Shown in pieces: positions 17,901 to 26,022 of a stretch of 46,166 nucleotides of DNA. The notes beneath the pieces are model-generated. The model saw only the letters and a program-made list of their open reading frames with translations, searched no databases and was not told where the DNA came from. The stretch covers positions 1 through 46,166 of the forward strand of contig VHCZ01000019.1 in NCBI GenBank assembly GCA_016871535.1, given 5' to 3'. This stretch comes from Verrucomicrobiota bacterium. Its GTDB lineage: Bacteria > Verrucomicrobiota > Verrucomicrobiia > Limisphaerales > SIBE01. The position numbers and the translations under genes were made by a program. Each line of letters starts with the position of its first letter. Position 1 is the first letter of the stretch.

Positions 17901-20332
17901 TTCGGTCGCTTGTGGAGTGGGCAGCGGATAGCGCTTGCGCTGCGGCACGAAGCCACGCCGGTTCACGTCGAGGTAAACGGTTTGCGGGGAGACCGACGGA
18001 AACTCATACATCCCGTCCGACTTCGTCACCCGACTATCGATAGGGTTGCCATAGCGATTGCGCAAGACAACGGCGGCGCCTGGAACCGGACCGCCAGGCC
18101 CCGTAATTTTTCCCTTCACCGTGATAATGCGCTCCATGAAAGCCCTGAGCCGGAAGAGCCGCTTCGCATAGTCCACGGATTCGACTTCACCAAAGAGGTG
18201 CTTCCATCCGGTCGCCGTCGATCCTGTGACAACTGGAGTGACGTCACAAGGAATGGAATCGCCGCTCTTCGCCGGCCTGCCTCCGAGCAGGAACGTGGCA
18301 TCAGGGATCTCCAGGCTTGGCTCGGCCATGCTGTAGGCATGAAGCTCCACAGTGTAGGTCCTGGAGCCAACCGGCGCGGCGGTGGGATGGGTGTTATCTG
18401 AGAGACCGCCTTCGTATGCATTAAATTCCTTGGATCCGCTGCCGAGACCTGTAAACCAGCCGTCGCCATGACGTTCCCAAATCGTGTAGGCACCCGAAGG
18501 AATCCCCGCCGAGCTTCGGTCGAAGAGGAAAACCTGATTGGGCAGGCTCTCCATCTGAAAGTACCTTGGGGTCCCTTCCCCAGCGCTGATATAGCGCGGG
18601 TTCTCGCGCCCAAACCACGTCCATCGTCTGACGTTGATTGAGCCCTTCGTGGCCCATTCGGCGATGATATCGAATTGGTTGCCGCAATGCGTGATGCCGG
18701 GGAAAAAATAAGCCGGACTGAGCGGATCGACTCCCGGCACGATCCCGGGAGGCTGTCACGGCGCTACCGTGACGGTTACCGGCTTCGCGGCGTAATCCGG
18801 GTGATTGAGCGCGATCGTGTAAGTCCCCGGCTTGACATTCCGCAAGAGATAGGTCGGCCCCCTCGTGGCGCGGGCGCGTTGCGTCGCCGTGCCGGTTGCA
18901 ACCACTTCGGCGCCGACGGCCTCCAAATGGTTGTAGTGAACCGACTGCGCCGATCCGTCGGCGTTAATGCACAAGACACATACTGCCGATGCACGAATAG
19001 ATCGAGTTGGTACTCGTGTGAAAAATCCAGCCGCACGCCGGCGCCGTGGTGTCCGGGCTCGTAGGTTGAATAGGGGCAAATATCCGGATAGGGCCACGGG
19101 CCGGGATACGGCGCCTGGCCTTCGGTCAGGTCGCCGAATTCGATGTTGTGCCCCGTGTATTCGGTCATGGCCGGAATTTGCACACCGAAGATTCCGGGTG
19201 GCACCAGCGCGGTGTATCCACCGGCGGCATCCGTATCGATCGTCAACGAGTTGTTCGTGCTCGCCAGCAGCTTGATGCTTTTGTGTTCGACAAATGTGAT
19301 CCCTTTCTGCGCGATTAGCCGAAATACGCGGCGATCTTCAGGATCGCAATTCGTACTCTCAGGATCCCCCAGTTCATCGGTCGCCCAGAGCCGTCCTCGG
19401 ACGCGTGCCGGAACCGGTTCGAGGTTGACTCGGATTTGCTCGGTCTTTTCCACCGCCACCTCGGCAAATGTCTCTTTAGGGAAGAATGCCACCTGAAAGG
19501 AACTCGGACCGAAGAGCGGCCCCGACCGTGACGGCAAGTCACTAAGCGTGGTCGCGTGCAAGAGATGGATCCAATATCGGCCAGGCAGCAAGTTCGCGAA
19601 GGTGGCGCTCGCGGTGTGCCCCGCGGCATCGGCCTGCGCTTCCAGATCACGCTCGATTCCTTCCGTATTTGAGTTGCGGATTCCTTGAAGCCGCACGTTG
19701 GCGCCTTTCACCGCGTTCCCAGTCTGGTACGGGGAAGCCACCACGACCTTTACTTTGGTTGGCTTCAACTGCAATTCCAGGGTCTGCGGCTGGAACGTGC
19801 CATTGGCGTTCGGCGAAACGAGGCTGGTCACGGCAGCATAGCCCATTCTTCCCGCTTCGATTTTCCAGCGAATGGGCGCGAGCTTCTCGAATTTGTACGT
19901 GCCGTCTTCGCCAGTGATGATCGACTGCGGGGGCACCAGCGTCACGGTGTCATCGGTGAAATCGACACCGGTCAGTTTGACCGTGATCCCTTTGAGCGGT
20001 CGGTTGGCCTCTTCCTTGACCGGATCATATCCTTTGACCGTGACGCTGAGATCCTGTTTGACAGGACGGAGGAATACCGACCCATAGTGCGATCGGATCA
20101 ACCGAACCTTGCCGCCGACCGTGACGAAACCAGCATTGGGTGGCGGCGTGTAGGAGAGCGGTTCCCAGCCCGTCCGCGTCACATGGAAGGTGTAGAACCC
20201 ATCTTTCATCCCGACCAGGGTCGCATCGCCCACGGCTCCGGCAACGGCCTTGAAAACCCGATCCGGCGGCCCGGTGATATTGCCGTCGGGAATCCAATAT
20301 TCCGCGGTAATTGTGAAAACGCCCGGAAAGAT
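14996..20332 (-). pseudogene. Very large secreted multidomain protein, broken by two stops and two frameshifts
   Basis: Reading the minus strand from 20332, one protein of about 1780 residues can be reconstructed. The first part has carboxypeptidase-regulatory-like beta-sandwich domains (GITVKLTGVDF..., GTYKFEKLAP; GTYTIALNHPDYAAKPVTVTV). The middle holds another such domain (KGKITGPGGPVPGAAVVLRN) and a long beta-rich part. The C-terminus has EF-hand/thrombospondin-3-like repeats (DCNRNGVPDRCE, DRNHNGIPDECE, DCNRNGIPDRYE). Lesions: a frameshift near 18980, an in-frame TGA at 18756-18758, a frameshift near 16015 and an in-frame TAG at 15794-15796. Homologous-looking sequence continues across each. 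The N-terminus is also missing: the frame is cut by TGA at 20333-20335 at the junction with the nirA remnant. It may be real decay or assembly error. Confidence 0.7.
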
Positions 20333-20344
20333 TCACCCACCCGG

Positions 20345-20765
20345 CGATGGCACAAGTAAGCCCGGACCATTTGCTTCGGCGTGATCTGCCCGACCGGGAT
20401 GGCGACTCCGACGTAGTTGAGTCCCCTTTGTCGCTGCGGGAAGACACCAACGTGAGCGTGGAGCGTCGGAACGTCAGAGCGGTCGGAAAGTCAGAGCGTG
20501 CAGCCGTTTCAACGCTCCCAAGCTCCGACGCTCCCACGCTCTGACACAGCCCCGCAGGAGCCTTCAACAACTGGTAACTCAGCACCTTCTCCGTCTCCGC
20601 CAGATACCGATCGAGCGTCCACGATTCGAGCAAGTGTTTCAGCCGCGCTTTCTTGCGGTCGCCGCGATTGCCGTGAGCGATGAACACGCGCACAATCGCG
20701 ACGATGACTTTCAACAGTTCCTCCGGACGGACCAGCACGCCGAGATTCAGAGAAACTGGATTCAA
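20345..20765 (-). pseudogene. Ferredoxin-nitrite reductase (NirA-type) remnant split by a repeat
   Basis: Two adjacent pieces of a sulfite/nitrite reductase hemoprotein are visible. The first (about 20548-20760) encodes SLNLGVLVRPEELLKVIVAI, then HGNRGDRKKARLKHLLE and ETEKVLSYQLLKAPAG, typical of the segment before the second ferredoxin-like half-domain. The second (about 20345-20450, another frame) encodes [20 protein letters not shown] and [12 protein letters not shown], which normally follows within 20-30 residues. A hairpin repeat of about 95 bp lies between them. Both siroheme/4Fe-4S cysteine regions are absent, so the piece cannot be functional. It fits the nitrate-assimilation remnants at 23511-24992. 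Confidence 0.65.
20450..20546. repeat. Hairpin repeat inserted in the nirA remnant
   Basis: Arms gagcgtggagcgtcgga...tcagagcg on the left and cgct..tccgacgctcccacgctctga on the right can pair. It separates two pieces of NirA sequence and puts them in different frames. Confidence 0.6.
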
Positions 20766-21136
20766 AGCGGCGAAGGGCCGGATTCACCCGCCCACGAATC
20801 AGGAATTCCCCGACAAGAAGGTCTGTCGCCTTTTGGACAGAGCGCGCAAAAGGAACGCGTTCCGTCGCCCGGGCGGCTTTTTGGACTGCGGCGGGAAGCG
20901 CAGCGCCACGCCGCTTTGGGTGCTGGATTTGCCGGCGCCCTCAAAAGCGGTGACGCGACTGCGCCTTGCCACCGCAGTCCAAACGGTTCAGGGCCGATGT
21001 GGGCGATCGAGGAAGCTCCAGGGTTGGCTTGAAGGAAGATTCGAATGAACCCGCCGACACAGCGAATCGAACACGCCCAGCCTGTACCGCCGCAGGCTCA
21101 TCCCCCTGCAGCGCCTCCAACAACAAGCGCGCCTGC
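20766..21136. other. Gene-poor stretch with an inverted-repeat element
   Basis: No convincing gene. It contains an inverted-repeat element at about 20879-20993 whose ends are ttggactgcggcgggaag on the left and the complement of cttgccaccgcagtccaa on the right. Short frames here read through repeat DNA only. Confidence 0.5.
20879..20993. repeat. Inverted-repeat element with ttggactgcgg ends
   Basis: About 115 bp with imperfect terminal inverted repeats of about 25 bp and a GC-rich middle (cgccacgccgctttgg...ccctcaaaagcggtgacgcg) that also pairs imperfectly. Confidence 0.65.
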
Positions 21137-21448
21137 TCAATAGCGCGTATTCGTTTGCTTCTTCGGCGGCAGCTCGCGGATGAACGCCCAGGAAACTTCG
21201 GCCGCCTGACCATTGTCATAGCGCACGGTGAAGCCGATCCGGCACTCTTCATCCAGCACTACCTCGACGGGGACAGCCTTGGGCGAGATTCGATTTGATT
21301 TGCGGATCGTCCGTTGCGGCTGAAGGAAGCTCAAACCGTCCTCAAACTCCACGTCGAAAGCGTCTTCCCAGGCGAGGTAGCGGACGCTTTTGATGCGGAC
21401 CATTTTGGCGGTGCCAAAAGGCTTCTTCAGATTCGTCAGCGATTTCAC
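21137..21448 (-). CDS. DUF2442-like small protein
   Basis: A 103-residue protein with a GTG start at 21448. The part VRIKSVRYLAWEDAFDVEFEDGLSF resembles DUF2442 proteins, which open with a short beta-sheet around a LEVEFxDG motif. Its first codon overlaps the stop of the upstream DUF4160 gene (GTGA), so translation is probably coupled. DUF4160/DUF2442 pairs are common and have been suggested to be toxin-antitoxin-like; that role is not shown by this sequence. The C-terminal half (CRIGFTVRYDNGQAAEVSWAF) is less typical. A start at the internal ATG near 21403 is possible. Confidence 0.65.
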   Translation of the reverse strand: MKSLTNLKKPFGTAKMVRIKSVRYLAWEDAFDVEFEDGLSFLQPQRTIRKSNRISPKAVPVEVVLDEECRIGFTVRYDNGQAAEVSWAFIRELPPKKQTNTRY

Positions 21449-21645
21449 AATCGACCTTCGCGTTCAAGTTCGGCAATGATTCGTAACAGCTTTCTGTCAG
21501 GCTGCCAACCTTCCATTCCTTGCCGCGTCTGGAGATTCAACCGGCCGATCAGCTTGCCGTCGGTGGTTTCGACGTGAACATGGCGCGGCTCGTGATCGCC
21601 GATAAACCAGGTGATAATAAAACCGCCACGCCGAACTCGACCCAT
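21445..21645 (-). CDS. DUF4160 family small protein
   Basis: A 66-residue protein with the hallmark of DUF4160: a short beta-strand pair followed by EPRHVHVE, then a Lys/Gly stretch and a C-terminal helix RKLLRIIAELERE. The ATG at 21645 gives the family-typical beginning (MGRVRRGG, then FIITWF); a start at 21669 would add eight residues. It overlaps the DUF2442-like gene downstream by four bases, the usual arrangement for this pair. An inverted-repeat element lies 55 bp upstream (21701-21888). Function is unknown; a toxin-antitoxin role is speculative. Confidence 0.72.
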   Translation of the reverse strand: MGRVRRGGFIITWFIGDHEPRHVHVETTDGKLIGRLNLQTRQGMEGWQPDRKLLRIIAELEREGRL

Positions 21646-21700
21646 ATCGTGTCCATTGTCCGGTGCCACACCAACCGCGTCAATACGGACGCGTCGCGAG

Positions 21701-21889
21701 GGGTGCGATTGAAACTGTCGGTCAACAAAGTCTTCTCCCTCTTTTCCCGAAGGGAGGAGAGGGCTGGGGAGAGGAGGTGCGTTGGCTCGCGTCTCCTGTT
21801 TCCAAGAATCCCCTCTCTCCCCACTCGTTCCTCGCGGGGAGAGAGAGAAGTCAATCGGAGTCGCTGACCGACAGTTTTAATCGCACCCA
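21701..21889. mobile_element. MITE-like element with 24-bp terminal inverted repeats
   Basis: Left end gggtgcgattgaaactgtcggtca (21701-21724) is the reverse complement of 21865-21888 with one mismatch. The 8-mer gtcgcgag directly precedes the left end (21693-21700) and follows the right end after one base (21890-21897), like a target-site duplication. The inside has no gene, only a ctctcccc/ggggagag-type palindrome. Because tcgcga is itself palindromic, the 8-mer could instead be an extension of the inverted repeat. Confidence 0.6.
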
Positions 21890-21908
21890 GTCGCGAGCAA
21901 ATACGGCG

Positions 21909-23330
21909 CTAATAAGTGAACTCCAGTTGCAGCCAGAATTTTTGCATGTCGATCGGCGAGGCAAAGGAAGGAGGCGCCGCGTCTTTGCCGTCGTAAAAGG
22001 CGTACTTCGCCAGCGCGGTCCAATGCTTGCCCAACTTCTTGCTGAGCTGCACGTCGAACTCCTGGCCGAAATCGCCGCCGCCGGTGTCGGCATCGAACTT
22101 GTGATACACGAAGCGCAGCGGCATTTGCCACGGCAGCGTGTATTGCGCGAAGCCGTAAATGTCCTGCAAGCCTGCCGCAGGCGTATTCAGAAACACATCG
22201 GCCCAGCCGTTGAACGCGTGCAACGTCGCCAGCGAGGTCTTGAATCCCTGGCCGTTGTCCGAGCCAAACAATTCGTAGCCGCCGCCGAGCGCAAACTTCT
22301 TTACTGTCGCTCCCAACTCCACGTTCCAATACTCCGCGTCGTAAGCGAGCGGACTCTTGCCGTAATCCGTCTGCCAGGCGAACTCGCCGCGATAAGCCAG
22401 GTTGACGTTTCCTTCGACGGGCGCCGTGCCTGCGAAGTAGCCGCCGTAAGTCGCCGTCGAATTCCCCAGCGAAGCCGGCGCAGAATTCTCCAAATCGAGC
22501 AAATAGGAGTAGCCGACGAAGCGGCCATACTTCCATCCGCTGTATGCGACGTTCATCAGGTGCGAATCGGACTCGAAATCCTGGTTGATGGCCGGCAAGC
22601 CGCTTACGTCGCCGAACACCCGATTCACTTCCCACACGTAGCCGTAGTAAGCCGACAGGTCCTTGACGGGCTTCACCTCCAACGACGCGGCGTCGAAGGT
22701 TTGCATGTTTTGCCGCCAGCCGACGTCGCCCACGAACCGGTGGTTGTCCAACACGATGCGTTGCCGCCCGCCTTTGAGCGTCAGATTCAAATTGGTCGAA
22801 GAATAGCTCAGCCAGGCTTGATTCAATTCCGTGGTTTCGGGATCGGCAATCACGGTTCGGCCCGGCTGGCCGTTGGAACCGGCGGCGTTGTAATTGTCCG
22901 AGTCGATCACGCTCAGCACGTTTTCGCCTTCGAGCATGCCCTGAAATCCGTAGAGCGACCCGGTCGTCAAGCCGAAGCGCGTGCGCAGCGTCAACGCGTC
23001 GGATTCCTTCAAGTCGGCGGCGCCGGGTCCGTCCTGGTCCGCTTGCTCCCAGCGCAAGCGCGAATTGATGGAGAGCTTGCTCTTGCCGATGGCGTCGGGC
23101 AGTTCCGTGCTGAAGAAGCTGTTGAACGTTCCCGTTTCGGCAGGTCTGGCGGACGCGGGAGCTGACGGCTTTGGCTTTGCCGCGGGCGCAGGCGCCGGCG
23201 AGGCGGGCTGGCCAGTGCCAGGCAGCGTGTAGGGTTTCTCCTGGGCAAAGACCGAGGCCGTGATCGCCAGTACCACAGCGCTGCCGCAGGTGAATGGGAA
23301 GTTCTGCTTTGGTCGGATGGTTTTTTTCAT
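21909..23330 (-). CDS. Outer-membrane porin, alginate-export-like family
   Basis: About 473 residues: a signal peptide (MKKTIRPKQNF... AVVLAITASVFA), a Pro/Ala-rich linker (about 30-55) and a beta-barrel. Strands alternate polar and aromatic residues (SINSRLRWEQAD, TLRTRFGLTTG, NLTLKGGRQRIVLDNHRFVG, YYGYVWEVNRVFG), and the protein ends with an aromatic strand (FWLQLEFTY) typical of outer-membrane proteins. The motif GRQRI.LDNHRFVG.VGWRQN is characteristic of the alginate-export porin group. In related genomes such porins sit in nitrate-assimilation clusters, which fits the remnants on both sides; here it is the only intact transport gene of that locus. An alternative start at 23342 would add four residues. 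Confidence 0.8.
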   Translation of the reverse strand: MKKTIRPKQNFPFTCGSAVVLAITASVFAQEKPYTLPGTGQPASPAPAPAAKPKPSAPASARPAETGTFNSFFSTELPDAIGKSKLSINSRLRWEQADQDGPGAADLKESDALTLRTRFGLTTGSLYGFQGMLEGENVLSVIDSDNYNAAGSNGQPGRTVIADPETTELNQAWLSYSSTNLNLTLKGGRQRIVLDNHRFVGDVGWRQNMQTFDAASLEVKPVKDLSAYYGYVWEVNRVFGDVSGLPAINQDFESDSHLMNVAYSGWKYGRFVGYSYLLDLENSAPASLGNSTATYGGYFAGTAPVEGNVNLAYRGEFAWQTDYGKSPLAYDAEYWNVELGATVKKFALGGGYELFGSDNGQGFKTSLATLHAFNGWADVFLNTPAAGLQDIYGFAQYTLPWQMPLRFVYHKFDADTGGGDFGQEFDVQLSKKLGKHWTALAKYAFYDGKDAAPPSFASPIDMQKFWLQLEFTY

Positions 23331-23510
23331 TGTTCTAGACATGAGCTTGGTTTTGACAAAGGCGCCGGACGAAGATTTGACTTGGGTCAACGCTGTTTCA
23401 ATCTCGGTCGTCCGCACCGTGCACTGCGATCCATAAGGGTTTCCGCGGCTTGCGCAAATCTTCCCATTCAACCCATGTAACGATGTAAAGTTGTAACGCT
23501 GTAACGATGG

Positions 23511-24089
23511 TCAACGATCCGCGCCGGCAGGGGCGAACCGGGACGAGCGTGACACGGCGGATTGGCTAAAGGTTCCATCGAGGGCTTCCGCCTTGGGAGG
23601 CCGCCGTTGATTTCCATGGCCCGGTGCCACGCCCGTGCTCGCGGCCGGATCGCGCTTCTTGTCCGCATGCTCCGCAAGGAACGTGATCAGATGCCGGCGG
23701 AGCCGATCATAATCCGGGTGTTCCATGACTTGTTTGCGGTCGCGCGGCCGCGGGAATTTCACTTCCAGGATGTCCCCGACCTGATCCACGGCCAGGTAAA
23801 TGTTTTCGTAAACGTTCAGCCAAGGGAGCAGCGAATAGTTTTGAAAAACAATCCCGCGATCCGGGCCGGGCGCTGTGATCTCCAGATCGTTCAGCGCGAT
23901 CGTTCCGGCGTCCGGCTTGAGCAAATCCGCAATCAACGAGATGAGCGTGGTCTTCCCGGCGCCGGAGTACCCGACGATGACGACGAACTCGCCCTTTTCG
24001 ACCGAGAGGTTGATGTCATGGAGAACGCACATGCTCGATCGGTCTTCTCCGTAGTTCTTACTGACTTCGTTAAGTTCCGGAAATGCCAT
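23511..24089 (-). pseudogene. NrtD-like nitrate ABC transporter ATPase with the middle deleted
   Basis: The N-terminal third is a normal ATPase of the nitrate/sulfonate/taurine group: Walker A GYSGAGKTT (about residues 40-48) and Q-loop FQNYSLLPW (about 82-90), then VYENIYLAVDQV. This runs directly, in frame, into GDILEVKFPRPRDRKQVMEHPDYDRLR, which is the C-terminal end of NrtC/NrtD proteins. Roughly 120 residues carrying the LSGGQ signature, Walker B and H-loop are missing, so ATP hydrolysis is not expected. After the normal end (about LAEHADKK) a tail of about 50 unrelated residues follows, coded by repeat-like DNA. It is followed by remnants of the partner permease. Confidence 0.75.
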
Positions 24090-24100
24090 ACGATGTCAAG

Positions 24101-24280
24101 CCTCACACAAAGGGCGCGAAGAGCGCAAAGGTGGATCGGAGATTCGATGTCGGTTTGATCCGGATTCATTGCCCCTCTTGTCTTCTTGGCATTCTTGGCA
24201 AGCAACACTTGAAAGGAAGCCGACAGGTGAGCAGACTGGAGCCCTTCCTTCTTTGCGTCCTTCGCGTTCTTTGCGTGAGG
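24101..24280. repeat. Inverted-repeat element with cctcacacaaagggcgcgaag ends
   Basis: The left arm (24101-24130) pairs with the right arm (24250-24280, ctttgcgtccttcgcgttctttgcgtgagg) with a few mismatches; the middle has no gene. It lies exactly between the nrtD-like and nrtB-like remnants. Confidence 0.75.
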
Positions 24281-24283
24281 CGT

Positions 24284-24665
24284 TCACCCCGTTCTAAACC
24301 TCCTTTCGACCACGCTCATCAATCGGTCGAGGACGAAGCCCACGATGCCGATGGTGAGAATGCAGAGGATGATCCGCGAATAATTCAGCGCGTTGTACTC
24401 TTGCCAGAGAACGTCTTGGTGAACGCCTTCGAGAGTCCGAGCATGAAGCCGATCGGCGTGCCCACGAGGAGCGCGATGGCGTAGCCTTTAGCCAGGAGAA
24501 TCAGCGAATACCACGTGAAACGCAGGATGCCCTGGTCCATCTCGCCGCGTTTTTCAAAGGGTTTGAGCACGTAGTCCTTGCTCTCCGACCACGTCTTGGC
24601 CGGCGAGGGCAGTTCCTTCGAGATGGTTTTGCTGGTGAGATGCCAGAGGCCGATCTCTTTCGCTC
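24284..24665 (-). pseudogene. NrtB-like nitrate ABC permease remnant with the middle deleted
   Basis: The N-terminal piece encodes KEIGLWHLTSKTISKELPS, then AKTWSESKDYVLKPFE and the first helix LILLAKGYAIALLVGTPIGF followed by MLGLSKAFTKTF. The next bases, in a different frame, encode LWQEYNALNYSRIILCILTI and VGFVLDRLMSVVERRF, the C-terminal end of NrtB-type permeases. Some 120-150 residues with the inner helices and the EAA-like coupling loop are missing, and the join is out of frame at about 24410. A stop at 24284 ends the second piece. No plausible start codon region is left because repeat DNA lies upstream of 24665. Confidence 0.72.
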
Positions 24666-24827
24666 GGCCTCACGAATTAAGAGGACCTCCCAATTCGTGT
24701 TAATTCGTGAAATTCGTGTCGGCTTGATCACGGCCAAGGCTCCGCGGGAGCGTCACCCCACCCAACGCGTCGCTTTGTTTTGGCCAAGCTCAGTTGCCAA
24801 GCAAGAGCTTGAAGACAAGGAAGAGAT
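24666..24827. other. Repeat-like filler between permease and carrier remnants
   Basis: Contains tandem variants of attcgtgttaattcgtgaaattcgtgt (about 24690-24720) and a short ggctccgcgggagcgtc word that also occurs near 3970. No gene is seen. Confidence 0.5.
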
Positions 24828-24992
24828 TCAGTCCGAGCAAACGAAGAATCCGATTTTGTAGAACCGGAGCGGATTTCTTTCCAACAACGGTGCGCCCAGG
24901 AGCGTCCACACCATGAAACTGTAATCGAAGTAGAGAAAAGCCGTGACGAGCGTGGGCCAATGGCCGACGCTCTTCAGATCGGACAGATTCAT
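24828..24992 (-). pseudogene. NarK-type nitrate/nitrite carrier, N-terminal fragment
   Basis: An open frame beginning [20 protein letters not shown] and continuing [14 protein letters not shown] matches the start of NarK/NasA major-facilitator nitrate carriers (first helix with the FLYFD.SFMVW motif). After about 35 residues the sequence becomes unrelated and stops at 24828, so eleven of twelve helices are missing. It starts 96 bp from the divergent LysR-type gene, as expected for a regulated nitrate operon. Confidence 0.55.
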
Positions 24993-25088
24993 CGGGCCGC
25001 CGCTGAGCCGCAGGCATGCCAGAGCGTCCAGGCTGGCACGACGACTGCACGGCAATGTTTGGATGAAACGGATGAAAGGCGTTCATAC

Positions 25089-26021
25089 ATGAACCAACCG
25101 CTCGACAGCCGGCAATTGCGGGCGTTCGTCATTCTGGCCCAGACGGGAAGTTTCACGGACACAGCCAAGAAACTCTTTTTGTCGCAGTCGGCGATCAGCC
25201 ATTCGATCAAATCCCTGGAGGAGGACGTCGGATGTCGCCTTTTAGACAGGATGGGCAAAAAAGTGGTGCTGACCCAGGCCGGGGAACAGTTGTTCCATCA
25301 CGCGGAAAAAATATTGCTGGAGATGGGATCCGCCCGCAGCGCGTTGCAGCACCTCGGCAAGTGGGGCAAGGGCCGGCTGCGCCTGGGCGCGAGCAGCACG
25401 GCGTGCCAGTACATCCTGCCCAGCGTGCTGCGGGAGTTGAAGCAAAGCTTCCCCGAATCCCACATCACGATCGAGCCCGGCGACACGGACGAATGTGTCG
25501 AGCTCCTGCAAAACAACCGCGTGGATCTGGCCGTGGCCCTGGAACCCAAGCAGCGCGCGCTGGTGGAATTCATCCCCCTGTTTACGGACGAAATGGCCTT
25601 TCTCACGGCGCCCTTGCATCCCTGGGCGATGGACCATCACGTGACGCGCGGGGAGATTCCCCGCCAGAATTACGTGCTCTACAACAAGAACAGCTACACG
25701 TTCCGGTTGATCGAAGAATATTTCCGCGAGGAGGAAATGGTGCTGAACACCGTCATCGAGCTGGGCAGCATGGAAGCGATCAAAGAGCTGGTGAAGCTCG
25801 GCCTTGGCATCAGCATTCTCGCGCCGTGGATCGCGCGCCGCGAACTGGAGGAGAAATCGCTGGTCGCGATGCCGCTGGGCCGGCGGAAGCTCAAACGCGA
25901 CTGGGGCGTGCTGCACCGTTGCGGCAAACGCCTGAGCCTGGCGGAGGAAACTTTCGTCGGCCTGTGCCGCTCCGTGACCGCGGAGTTGAGCACGAACCTT
26001 CCTTCCAAGCTGGTGGCCTAG
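25089..26021 (+). CDS. LysR-type transcriptional regulator
   Basis: A complete 310-residue regulator. The N-terminal winged helix-turn-helix is clear (DSRQLRAFVILAQTGSFTDT, then AKKLFLSQSAISHSIKSLE), followed by the linker helix and a two-lobed effector domain (RLRLGASSTACQYILPSVLR, VDLAVALEP, LVKLGLGISILAPW). It is divergent from the narK-like and nrt-like remnants, the classic position for a regulator of that operon, so it probably once controlled nitrate uptake and reduction (compare NtcB of cyanobacteria). It appears intact, possibly because it has other targets or because the loss is recent. The ATG at 25089 gives the normal family length; the open frame upstream of it is part of the intergenic region. 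Confidence 0.87.
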   Translation: MNQPLDSRQLRAFVILAQTGSFTDTAKKLFLSQSAISHSIKSLEEDVGCRLLDRMGKKVVLTQAGEQLFHHAEKILLEMGSARSALQHLGKWGKGRLRLGASSTACQYILPSVLRELKQSFPESHITIEPGDTDECVELLQNNRVDLAVALEPKQRALVEFIPLFTDEMAFLTAPLHPWAMDHHVTRGEIPRQNYVLYNKNSYTFRLIEEYFREEEMVLNTVIELGSMEAIKELVKLGLGISILAPWIARRELEEKSLVAMPLGRRKLKRDWGVLHRCGKRLSLAEETFVGLCRSVTAELSTNLPSKLVA

Positions 26022-26022
26022 A

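Noticed and set aside
21663-23165. Open frame of 500 codons on the plus strand
   Set aside because: Antisense to the porin, which has a signal peptide and beta-barrel pattern; the plus-strand frame also runs through the MITE-like element.
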